Assembly: GCA_964630905.1 (NCBI GenBank)
Contig: CAZVWR010000010.1
Location: 1 to 64,000 of the forward strand
Length of the DNA: 64,000 nt
DNA from: JAGOEX01 sp964630905
GTDB taxonomy: Bacteria > UBP6 > UBA1177
Direction of reading: 5' to 3'
Shown: in pieces, positions 7,724 to 15,025 of the stretch
How the letters are laid out: every line of letters starts with the position of its first letter
Numbering within the stretch: position 1 is the first letter of the stretch
Notes under the pieces: generated by a model
The model's database searches: none
What the model saw: only the letters and a program-made list of their open reading frames with translations
Told to the model about the DNA's origin: nothing
Made by a program: the position numbers and the translations under genes

Positions 7724-8933
7724 TGATAAGCTCTCTTATCTCATTTTTCCTATAACCTTCAGGAAAAATTTCGAGATATTTTCTGCAAAGTGAAAGGTCG
7801 GAACCAGCTATTTTTTTCTGTGCTTTGCAACCCTTTATCATAAGTTCTTCTCTATAAACTCTGCTCGAATCCATGATCTTTTCACTGCCTGATATCATCG
7901 ACACCATTTCATTGTACTGTTTTCTGTTTTCGTGCAGTCTGACTGCTTCAAAAAGCGCTTTGTCCTTTTCTTTTCCGTTTTCCATTTCCATCATGAAAAG
8001 TTGTAATGCCGCACCTTCATTGCCTGAATTCAGAGCTTCTCTTCCCTGAAAAAGGAATGACTGGTCAGGAGTAATATTGAGTTTCGGTATATTAATTGTT
8101 TTGGATATGCGTGATCTGTCAGCTGTCGATGCATTCAGTTTTTTTACGACAGCTTTTTCAATCTCAAAAACTCTTTCCATGTTTGCAGAAAGCTGAAACT
8201 GGGAATCATCATAGCTGTCAACAACTTCGACCAGACCTTCAATGACATTGACTGAAAAAGTTCCGTTACTGTTATCAAGAATGAATGATGTGCCGAGCAC
8301 TCTCACCATAAACCGGTCGTTTACCGTTACTCTGAAATCATTTCCGCTTGTGACATCAAACTTTGCCTTTCCTTTTCCCATTGAGATCTCGTTTTCTGAG
8401 ATCGAGTTGAACTGAGTCTGTGTAAGCGTTTCTATTTTTGCGATCGAAAGGGTTATTTTTTCGCCGCTTTTTCTGATTCCTGCCTCAAAAGTTTTTTCTG
8501 CTGGATTTAATTCAGACCGACTATCCTGTTCTTCTCTGGTTTCTGCTGTTTTTATTTCAGTTTCACCGTTTTTGTCAAAACCCAGATATACAGCTATCAA
8601 AAGGGATGCCGCCGCCGCAGTTATTGCAACAGGTTTGAAAAAAGACTGGAGCATCATTAAAAATGAAGGTCTCAAATTTTCCGTGTCAGCATGTTCCTGC
8701 TCATGGAGAATGAAGAAAGACCTTTCTGCGATCTTATTTATTCTGTCCATGTCAGGGAAGCTTGTTACATGCCTGTTCGATGCCAGAACTGCGTGGGTTA
8801 CTGAATATTTTTCAATAAGTGCCGAGCAGGACGGGCATTTTTCAGCATGTTCAACAGTTTCAGGAAGCATTTCCCAGCTCTTATCGAATAGTGCGATCAC
8901 TTCATCGATGTTGATGTGCAGATTCTTTTCCAT
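7716..8933 (-). CDS. FecR-like anti-sigma factor with zinc-finger-like N-terminus
   Basis: A 405-residue membrane protein, probably the regulator of the adjacent ECF sigma factor. Residues about 20-40 carry a His-Ala-Glu-Lys-Cys-Pro-Ser-Cys motif typical of zinc-binding anti-sigma (ZAS) domains. One transmembrane helix lies at about 104-122. Residues about 185-255 form a FecR domain (Val-Arg-Val-Leu-Gly-Thr-Ser-Phe, then a Val-Ile-Glu-Gly segment). The C-terminal 110 residues look helical and TPR-like. The cytoplasmic N-terminus and periplasmic FecR part suggest signal transfer from the envelope. It begins 9 nt after the sigma gene and overlaps the lipoprotein gene by 8 nt. The inducing signal is unknown; no TonB receptor is adjacent. 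Confidence 0.85.
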   Translation of the reverse strand: MEKNLHINIDEVIALFDKSWEMLPETVEHAEKCPSCSALIEKYSVTHAVLASNRHVTSFPDMDRINKIAERSFFILHEQEHADTENLRPSFLMMLQSFFKPVAITAAAASLLIAVYLGFDKNGETEIKTAETREEQDSRSELNPAEKTFEAGIRKSGEKITLSIAKIETLTQTQFNSISENEISMGKGKAKFDVTSGNDFRVTVNDRFMVRVLGTSFILDNSNGTFSVNVIEGLVEVVDSYDDSQFQLSANMERVFEIEKAVVKKLNASTADRSRISKTINIPKLNITPDQSFLFQGREALNSGNEGAALQLFMMEMENGKEKDKALFEAVRLHENRKQYNEMVSMISGSEKIMDSSRVYREELMIKGCKAQKKIAGSDLSLCRKYLEIFPEGYRKNEIRELINE

Positions 8934-8942
8934 GATGGTACC

Positions 8943-9539
8943 TCAGCTATTTAAACTGTCTGATAATTTTGTAAAAAGTTCCTTTCTTCCATTATATATT
9001 CTTGACCAGACCGTCTGAAGCGGAACTTTCAATACTTCAGAGATCTCTTTAAGCGTAAGTCCTTCAACTTCAAAAAGGACGATAGCCATCCTTTTTTCAG
9101 GCGATAGCGATTTAAGTGCGCTGTTCACAGCCGCCGCAGTTTCTCTTTTTTCAAGAGTAAACCCGTCATCCTTTTTTGACATGAGCATATTCGAGAGAAA
9201 TTCAATAGAATCGCTGACAACATCCTTGGAGGCGTTCCTTTTGATGTAGCGGTATGCGGTATTTACCGAAACCCTGTAAAGAAATGTGGAAAATGACGAA
9301 TCTCTTCTGAAATTGGAGATCGATTTCGCCAGTTCCATAAAAACCTCCTGAACAATGTCTTCGGCTTCGCTGTTGTAACCGAATATCCGGTAGACAGTCG
9401 CCGAAACCTTGCCGTAATATCTTTTCACAAGCTCAGTCCATGCCCGCTGGTCCTTTTTATCAACTGCAAGATCCAGCAGAATAAGGTCATCAGCATCACT
9501 GAGCACCGAAACTTTTCTATCCATAGCAAAAGCTCTCAT
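8943..9539 (-). CDS. ECF-family RNA polymerase sigma factor
   Basis: A 198-residue sigma factor with regions 2 and 4. Region 2 spans about residues 30-100 (Ala-Glu-Asp-Ile-Val-Gln-Glu-Val-Phe, and a Phe-Ser-Thr-Phe-Leu-Tyr-Arg segment). Region 4 spans about 135-190 (a Leu-Thr-Leu-Lys-Glu-Ile-Ser helix and Thr-Val-Trp-Ser-Arg-Ile). Two starts are possible: the ATG at 9539, or an in-frame ATG five codons on at 9524. Neither has a strong ribosome binding site, so I kept the longer form. It heads an operon with the FecR-like anti-sigma factor and a lipoprotein, and is divergent from glutamate dehydrogenase. Autoregulation is usual for this class, but I could not pick a clear ECF promoter in the AT-rich gap. 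Confidence 0.93.
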   Translation of the reverse strand: MRAFAMDRKVSVLSDADDLILLDLAVDKKDQRAWTELVKRYYGKVSATVYRIFGYNSEAEDIVQEVFMELAKSISNFRRDSSFSTFLYRVSVNTAYRYIKRNASKDVVSDSIEFLSNMLMSKKDDGFTLEKRETAAAVNSALKSLSPEKRMAIVLFEVEGLTLKEISEVLKVPLQTVWSRIYNGRKELFTKLSDSLNS

Positions 9540-9620
9540 TACCGTTAAGTAACATCCAGCCGTCGATTTTATTTAAAAAAATGAAAAAAAATATCTTTTT
9601 ATGAAAAAACTCAAATATGC

Positions 9621-9650
9621 TTGACTATCCTTATTAAAATTTGTTATAAG
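9621..9650 (+). promoter_or_regulatory. promoter of gdhA
   Basis: TTGACT at 9621-9626, an 18-bp spacer and TATAAG at 9645-9650. It lies about 55 nt upstream of the gdhA start, with a GGAGGT ribosome binding site at 9699-9704. Confidence 0.7.
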
Positions 9651-9709
9651 CAATCGTTGGGTGTTCATTGAGGTGTTTTTCTAATTTTTCCTTTTTATGG
9701 AGGTTGATA

Positions 9710-11053
9710 ATGAACAAGTATGTGGCAGCAGTGATCAAGGACCTTAAAACAAGGTATCCGTGGGAGACAGAGTTTTTGCAGGCAGCTGAAGAGATCCTTG
9801 AATCTCTCGGTCCGGTAATGGACAAAGAACCGAAGTACCAGGCTAATAAGATCCTTGAAAGACTTGTTGAGCCGGAAAGAGTTATCTGCTTTAGAGTTCC
9901 GTGGGTCGACGACAAAGGCGAATATCATGTTAACCGTGGTTACCGCGTTCAGTTCAACAGTGCGATCGGACCTTACAAAGGCGGCATCAGATTTCATCCG
10001 AAAGTGACACTCAGCACATTGAAGTTTCTCGGTTTTGAGCAGATTTTTAAAAATTCTCTTACAAGCCTTCCTATGGGTGGTGGAAAAGGCGGCGCTGACT
10101 TTGATCCTAACGGAAGATCAGACAACGAGATCATGCGTTTCTGTCAGAGCTTCATGGCTGAGCTTTTCAGGCATGTAGGCCCGGATACAGATGTTCCTGC
10201 AGGTGATATAGGTGTCGGCGCAAGAGAAGTGGGATATATGTTCGGAATGTATAAGAAACTTGCGAATGAATTCACAGGTGTTTTTACCGGCAAAGGCCTT
10301 TCTTTCGGCGGTTCATTGATCCGTCCTGAAGCAACAGGATTCGGCGTTGTTTACTTTGCGGAAGAGATGCTTAAGACAAAAAAGGATTCCATGAAAGGCA
10401 AGAAAGTTGCGATTTCAGGTTTCGGCAATGTTTCATGGGGTGCTGTACAGAAATGTAATCATCTCGGTGCAAAAGTTGTCACTATTTCAGGTCCTGACGG
10501 ATACATTTATGATGAAGCTGGGATCAGTGGCGACAAGATTGCATACATGACAGAAATGCTCAAGAAAGACAGAATGAGCGTTGCTCCTTTTGCAAAGAAG
10601 TATAAATCAGCAAAATTCATCCCCGGAAAGAGACCGTGGGAAGTTAAAGTTGATGTTGCTCTTCCATGTGCTATTCAGAACGAGCTGGATATTAATGATG
10701 CAAAAGCGCTTATCAAGAACGGTTGCAAAGTTGTTGTTGAGGGCTCAAATATGTCTTCAACTCTTGATGCAATAAGATTTTTTATTGAAAAGAAAATACT
10801 GTTTTCTCCGGGCAAAGCTTCAAATGCAGGCGGAGTTGCAACAAGCGGTCTTGAAATGAGCCAGAACTCAATGAGATATTCATGGACAAGCGAAGAAGTT
10901 GACGCAAAACTTCACATGATTATGAAAAACATTCATAAAGCTTGTGTCGAAGCGGCTAAGGAATACGGGTTTGAAGGCAACTATGTTATCGGAGCAAACA
11001 TTGCCGGTTTTAAGAAAGTTGCAGATGCAATGATCGCACAGGGTCTTGTATAG
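9710..11053 (+). CDS. gdhA: glutamate dehydrogenase, hexameric type
   Basis: A 447-residue enzyme interconverting glutamate with 2-oxoglutarate and ammonia. Length and sequence match the hexameric GdhA family, often NADP-dependent. Visible features include Gly-Pro-Tyr-Lys-Gly-Gly-Ile-Arg-Phe-His, the catalytic-region Pro-Met-Gly-Gly-Gly-Lys-Gly-Gly near residue 124, Pro-Ala-Gly-Asp-Ile-Gly-Val-Gly near residue 165, and a Rossmann Gly-Phe-Gly-Asn-Val near residue 238. The start at 9710 follows a GGAGGT ribosome binding site, so an in-frame start 14 codons upstream is rejected. It is monocistronic, with a clear promoter before and a Rho-independent terminator after. It may supply glutamate for the poly-gamma-glutamate genes further on, though there is no direct link. 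Confidence 0.97.
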   Translation: MNKYVAAVIKDLKTRYPWETEFLQAAEEILESLGPVMDKEPKYQANKILERLVEPERVICFRVPWVDDKGEYHVNRGYRVQFNSAIGPYKGGIRFHPKVTLSTLKFLGFEQIFKNSLTSLPMGGGKGGADFDPNGRSDNEIMRFCQSFMAELFRHVGPDTDVPAGDIGVGAREVGYMFGMYKKLANEFTGVFTGKGLSFGGSLIRPEATGFGVVYFAEEMLKTKKDSMKGKKVAISGFGNVSWGAVQKCNHLGAKVVTISGPDGYIYDEAGISGDKIAYMTEMLKKDRMSVAPFAKKYKSAKFIPGKRPWEVKVDVALPCAIQNELDINDAKALIKNGCKVVVEGSNMSSTLDAIRFFIEKKILFSPGKASNAGGVATSGLEMSQNSMRYSWTSEEVDAKLHMIMKNIHKACVEAAKEYGFEGNYVIGANIAGFKKVADAMIAQGLV

Positions 11054-11078
11054 GATAATTTTTCTGAATAGATTTTCG

Positions 11079-11104
11079 AAGGGGGGCTTTTGCCCCCTTT
11101 TTTT
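11079..11104 (+). terminator. Rho-independent terminator after gdhA
   Basis: A GC-rich hairpin: GGGGGC at 11082-11087, loop TTTT, GCCCCC at 11092-11097, extended by G-T and A-T pairs and ending in seven T residues (11098-11104). It is the clearest intrinsic terminator in the window. Confidence 0.93.
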
Positions 11105-11110
11105 ATTTAG

Positions 11111-11139
11111 TTTACAAAAATATGCTTAAATGGTATAAA
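11111..11139 (+). promoter_or_regulatory. promoter of the 11.2-kb signalling cluster
   Basis: TTTACA at 11111-11116, a 17-bp spacer and TATAAA at 11134-11139, directly after the gdhA terminator. It probably drives the run of genes from 11170 onward. Confidence 0.65.
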
Positions 11140-11169
11140 CACGCTGAATTTTTTAGGTAGAGCGTAAAA

Positions 11170-12237
11170 ATGCTGGTCCCTTTTGAAAGGAATTTTAAAT
11201 ACATAAACAAATTTAACGCAGTTTATATACCTACTTTTGTAAATGATGTTTTTAATTTTGAGAATATCCAGGGTGGATTGATAATATGTGTATCCAATGA
11301 GAAGACGGGATATATTCTTTTTAAAGAAAACAAGGTCATTTCGGTCAATGGTTTTCATTTCAGAACAGGCAGTGAACTGCCTGAAACCATTTCTTTTTTC
11401 TCTTTGTTGAATTCTCAGGGCATTGATGTTTATGTGAATGTTATAGAGGAAGGAAAGACAATTGATGCATTAAGCTGTTTTCTCAACTCACCTGTCACTT
11501 TTGCCGCCCCTTTTGAACTTTCAGATGTAAAAAGGATCACGGGCATGATAGAAGCTGAAAAAGAGACAGGGATGCTTGGATTTAAGCATGGATCTGTGGT
11601 CAATCTGGCATCTTATGATAAAGGAGAGATGAAAACTTTTTTTTATTACCATCCGGGAACCAGGTCTTATGCTTTCGATAATAATCCGCAGACATTTGAA
11701 TCATACATTTCATCAATTGATAAGCTCAAGCCGTTCCTCATCTATAAAAGATATTCTGACACTTTGGCCCGTTATTCTGATAAGCAGGATACAGATTTTC
11801 TGGCAAATGATCCGCTACTGGCAATGACAATGGCTTATATAGATATTTTCGAGCTGATATGCAAATCTCTTAAAGAAAAGCTAGATATAGTTAAGATCAC
11901 TGGAGTTTTTGAACAATTGTTCAGGGTTTTGCGGGACAAATATTCTCCACTGTACACAACGATCGGATATTCCAAAGAAACAGGATGTGTGAACTGGGTC
12001 GATCTTTTCAAAGAGAGGAAATATATTTCTATCGAGTACCGTTTCGGTGAGTATCATCTTTATCTGGATGAACTTTTAAGGCTGCTGCTTAAAATATCAT
12101 CATCTGTACTTGGAGACAGAATTAATGAAAAGCTGATCCCGGGGATTAAGAAATATGTTGAATTTATGGATAAAAAAGACCTTATAATGAAAGAAATGGC
12201 CCATAGAGTTGACAAAATGGTAGAAAAAGTAAAATAA
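11170..12237 (+). CDS. uncharacterised cytoplasmic protein of the FHA/kinase cluster
   Basis: A 355-residue protein I do not recognise. There is no signal peptide and no clear membrane helix. Residues about 30-65 (Gly-Gly-Leu-Ile-Ile-Cys-Val and a Gly-Tyr-Ile-Leu-Phe-Lys segment) and about 120-155 look like beta-rich repeats and could be two copies of a small sensory fold, perhaps DUF4388-like. The C-terminal 150 residues are helical and end in a charged helix. It is the first gene after the cluster promoter and lies 30 nt upstream of the double-FHA protein, so a part in the same signalling system is likely by position only. Confidence 0.6.
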   Translation: MLVPFERNFKYINKFNAVYIPTFVNDVFNFENIQGGLIICVSNEKTGYILFKENKVISVNGFHFRTGSELPETISFFSLLNSQGIDVYVNVIEEGKTIDALSCFLNSPVTFAAPFELSDVKRITGMIEAEKETGMLGFKHGSVVNLASYDKGEMKTFFYYHPGTRSYAFDNNPQTFESYISSIDKLKPFLIYKRYSDTLARYSDKQDTDFLANDPLLAMTMAYIDIFELICKSLKEKLDIVKITGVFEQLFRVLRDKYSPLYTTIGYSKETGCVNWVDLFKERKYISIEYRFGEYHLYLDELLRLLLKISSSVLGDRINEKLIPGIKKYVEFMDKKDLIMKEMAHRVDKMVEKVK

Positions 12238-12267
12238 TAGCGGAATTTTTGTTGAAAGAGGTAGATA

Positions 12268-13236
12268 ATGACTTTAAAGCTGATAGTTGAAAATGACAGG
12301 AATGAGTTGAATGTCTATGATTTCGACGGCAATTATATTGCTGCCGGGAGAAGCTCCAACAATGATCTTGTTCTTAACGAAAGAAACATATCAAGACACC
12401 ACTTTCAACTGGAGATAGTTGACAACAGGATAATCATTGAAGATCGAGGAAGTTACAACAGAACATTTGTAAACGACAGAGAGATCTCCGAAAAAATGGA
12501 GATATTTGTCGGTGACATTATTTCCATTGGTGACTACAATATTTATCTTGAACAGGATGAAGACAGTGCTCTTAAAACTGCTTCAACAGCAAAAAGTTCA
12601 AAGAAGACAGCTTTAGACAACCTTCTCCTTGCCAAAAGCGGATATATCGGCGGCAAGACATTCCCATTGAAGGGCGCGGAAACCGTAATCGGATCTCATG
12701 TGAGTGCCGATGTCTATCTTTACGGTCCGGAAATACCGGCAATGCATTCAAAACTCATCTTTGATGGAAATATGTATCTTCTTGTAAAGGGTGATTACAA
12801 GGGAAGATATTCGCTTGTGGTTAATGACATGGAGATCGACTCTGTTGATATGAGGCATGGTGATGAAGTGAAAGTAGGTGATTTCATTTTTGAATTTATT
12901 GAAAAAGGGGCTGAATATGATCCGGTTCCTTATCAGATAATTGCTGAAGAGGCTAGGAAGGAAAAATTAAGAAAAGATATCAAGGGCAACAAAATAAAAA
13001 GTGTCCGTGACGAAGAGGTGACAGAAATAACCCAGGTCAAGAAGATCGGTTCGAAGTGGCCTTTCTATATTGCTGTCGGTGCGGGATCCATCATTGTTGT
13101 CGCCGCTATCCTTGCCGCAATATTTGTTTTCATGCGTTCATCCAAGGAAGATCCTGAAGGACTCGGTATGAAAAAGATATACAGGATCACTATAATAAAA
13201 AATGAAAAGAGTTCCGGAACAGATCGTGTCGCTTAA
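12268..13236 (+). CDS. double FHA-domain protein with C-terminal membrane anchor
   Basis: A 322-residue protein with two forkhead-associated domains. FHA1 (about 25-95) has the phosphothreonine-binding pattern Gly-Arg-Ser, Ser-Arg-His and Asn-Arg-Thr. FHA2 (about 130-210) is degenerate: it keeps a Met-His-Ser in place of Ser-x-x-His and lacks the Gly-Arg pair, so it may bind protein without phosphate. A basic linker precedes one transmembrane helix at about 264-289 and a short tail. The FHA domains should face the cytoplasm and could recruit targets phosphorylated by the Ser/Thr kinase encoded 3.4 kb downstream. The gene runs 35 nt into mtnA, a long overlap that suggests coupled translation. 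Confidence 0.88.
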   Translation: MTLKLIVENDRNELNVYDFDGNYIAAGRSSNNDLVLNERNISRHHFQLEIVDNRIIIEDRGSYNRTFVNDREISEKMEIFVGDIISIGDYNIYLEQDEDSALKTASTAKSSKKTALDNLLLAKSGYIGGKTFPLKGAETVIGSHVSADVYLYGPEIPAMHSKLIFDGNMYLLVKGDYKGRYSLVVNDMEIDSVDMRHGDEVKVGDFIFEFIEKGAEYDPVPYQIIAEEARKEKLRKDIKGNKIKSVRDEEVTEITQVKKIGSKWPFYIAVGAGSIIVVAAILAAIFVFMRSSKEDPEGLGMKKIYRITIIKNEKSSGTDRVA

Positions 13237-14290
13237 AGATGTTCCCGGCAAAACACTTCCGTCTTTCTGGAAGGATGATAAATATTATGTTCTGGACCAG
13301 TTGCTTCTTCCTGAAAATATAAAGTATATTGAATGTCTTACCCCTGAAGACATTGCGGATACTATAATAAATATGAACCTGAGAGGTGCACCGCTTATCG
13401 GTGCGGCAGGCTCTGCGGCAGTTGCACTTTTTTTTAAAAATTCTGTGCCGGAAGAAAGCAGTTTTAAAGATCTTTTAAAAATGCTTGTAAGTACCAGGCC
13501 GACTGCTGTCAATCTGCAGAATGTTCTTGAAGAGACGATGACGCTTTTTAATAAGAACGCCGGACTGCCTTCGGAAGAAATTTACAGTCTTTTCAGGAAC
13601 TTTTCTGAATTTGTCCATGAAAGGGATAAGGAAAGAAATTTTAAAATGGGTGAGAACGGAGCAGTTTTTCTTCAATCACTTTTTAATGGGAAGAAGCTTA
13701 AGATACTTACTCACTGCAACGCCGGTGCTCTCGCTACATGCGGATACGGGACGGCTCTTGGTGTAATAAGATCGTTAAACAGAAGGAACCTGATAGAGCA
13801 CGTATGGGTTGATGAAACAAGGCCGTATCTTCAAGGTGCGAGGCTCACAGCTTTTGAAATGGTTTCCGAGAATATTCCGCATACGGTAATTACTGACAGC
13901 ACGGCTGCATGGCTTATGCACGAAAAAAAGATCGACGCGGTCATTACCGGTGCTGACAGAGTTGCGGCAAACGGAGATCTTGCCAACAAGATCGGAACAT
14001 ATTCTCTTGCTGTTAACGCATATTATCATGGAATTCCATTTTTAGCGGCAATGCCTCTTGAGACTTTTGACAGAAAAATCCCTGACGGAGACTCAATAGT
14101 CATAGAAGAAAGAAGTGACGAAGAACTCCTTGTTTTTAATGGTAAAAGAATATCACCTGAACTCTCAAAAGGTCTTCACCTCGGATTTGATGTTGTTCCT
14201 GCATCACTCGTTACTGCTTTGATCACAGAGAAAAAGGTGCTGGAAAAGAGTGTCACAAAAGAAACGGTAGCGGGATTATTCAATGAATAA
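13202..14290 (+). CDS. mtnA: S-methyl-5-thioribose-1-phosphate isomerase
   Basis: A 362-residue cytoplasmic enzyme of methionine salvage, converting methylthioribose-1-phosphate to methylthioribulose-1-phosphate. It is related to eIF2B subunits and has the usual length. Motifs: Arg-Gly-Ala-Pro near residue 62; the Cys of Asn-Ala-Gly-Ala-Leu-Ala-Thr-Cys (catalytic Cys near 179); Glu-Thr-Arg-Pro near 203; and Gly-Ala-Asp-Arg-Val-Ala-Ala-Asn-Gly-Asp near 255, holding the catalytic Asp. No other salvage genes (mtnK, mtnB and so on) are in the window. The gene overlaps both neighbours, 35 nt with the FHA gene and 8 nt with the lipoprotein gene. Its presence in a signalling cluster is odd and may be only positional. 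Confidence 0.95.
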   Translation: MKRVPEQIVSLKDVPGKTLPSFWKDDKYYVLDQLLLPENIKYIECLTPEDIADTIINMNLRGAPLIGAAGSAAVALFFKNSVPEESSFKDLLKMLVSTRPTAVNLQNVLEETMTLFNKNAGLPSEEIYSLFRNFSEFVHERDKERNFKMGENGAVFLQSLFNGKKLKILTHCNAGALATCGYGTALGVIRSLNRRNLIEHVWVDETRPYLQGARLTAFEMVSENIPHTVITDSTAAWLMHEKKIDAVITGADRVAANGDLANKIGTYSLAVNAYYHGIPFLAAMPLETFDRKIPDGDSIVIEERSDEELLVFNGKRISPELSKGLHLGFDVVPASLVTALITEKKVLEKSVTKETVAGLFNE

Positions 14291-14954
14291 ACAGAATGTT
14301 TTTAAGGTTTTGCTGATGTTTTCATTTTGTGCTTTATCGTTGTTTTCATGCAATTCAAAAATGATGGCTGACAAAGAAAAATACCGGTCTGAATGCATAA
14401 AATTAAACATTGAGGAAAGCTGGTTCTTTGACTGGAACAGGGCTTATGAATGTTCTGTAAAGATCAGAAAGAAAGGACTGGACAAGGCACTTGTTCAAAA
14501 AATGGATTTTATAGAAGGTGAGGGGCATTATCTCAGGAATGATCTTGACGAAGCATCTTCAAAATTTACAAGTGCGATGAACGGCCCGGACTGTCATATT
14601 AAAAAAGCTTCCGGCAGTTATCTTAAAAGAATGGGTCGGCAGTTAAAAGAAAAAGATATGAATGAAATCCGAACATGTAAACAGGCGACAGTGTCTGATT
14701 TTCAGAAATATCTTTCCATTCTTGCAGGGGGCAGGGGTCATGGAAAAGCAGGAAAGCTTGATGAATTTCACGAACTGTATAGTAAAGTTCTTGGAAGCGA
14801 TACGCCGCCGCTGCTTTATAACATAGCGCTTTCTGCAATAGAGGAGTCCAACTTTAAACAGGGATACGAGCTGCTCAGGAACATACTGGCAAGATTCCCT
14901 GAATTTGAGAAAGCATCGTCCATCATTAAGGAACTTGATGTTAAAGATGAATAA
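14283..14954 (+). CDS. TPR-like lipoprotein
   Basis: A 223-residue protein with an N-terminal signal ending in a lipobox (Leu-Phe-Ser-Cys, Cys near residue 23). The mature part is helical with TPR-like stretches (about 60-100 and 165-220, including Asn-Asp-Leu-Asp-Glu-Ala-Ser and Phe-Lys-Gln-Gly-Tyr-Glu-Leu-Leu). It probably sits on the periplasmic side of a membrane as a scaffold. It overlaps mtnA by 8 nt. I do not recognise a specific family. Confidence 0.7.
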   Translation: MNKQNVFKVLLMFSFCALSLFSCNSKMMADKEKYRSECIKLNIEESWFFDWNRAYECSVKIRKKGLDKALVQKMDFIEGEGHYLRNDLDEASSKFTSAMNGPDCHIKKASGSYLKRMGRQLKEKDMNEIRTCKQATVSDFQKYLSILAGGRGHGKAGKLDEFHELYSKVLGSDTPPLLYNIALSAIEESNFKQGYELLRNILARFPEFEKASSIIKELDVKDE

Positions 14955-15015
14955 CAAAGAATTTGCAGAACTGGAAAAAAAGGGTTATAAATATTTGAGT
15001 TCGAAGAATTTCTGA
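14947..15015 (+). CDS. possible 22-residue leader or vestigial ORF
   Basis: An ATG overlapping the lipoprotein stop (GATGAATAA) opens a 22-codon frame ending at 15015, ten bases before the ParA-like gene. The peptide begins with Met-Asn-Asn-Lys-Glu-Phe-Ala-Glu-Leu-Glu-Lys, like the start of a TPR helix. It may be a coupling ORF that passes ribosomes to the next gene, a remnant of a longer TPR protein, or chance. Confidence 0.25.
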   Translation: MNNKEFAELEKKGYKYLSSKNF

Positions 15016-15025
15016 CGGAGAACCG

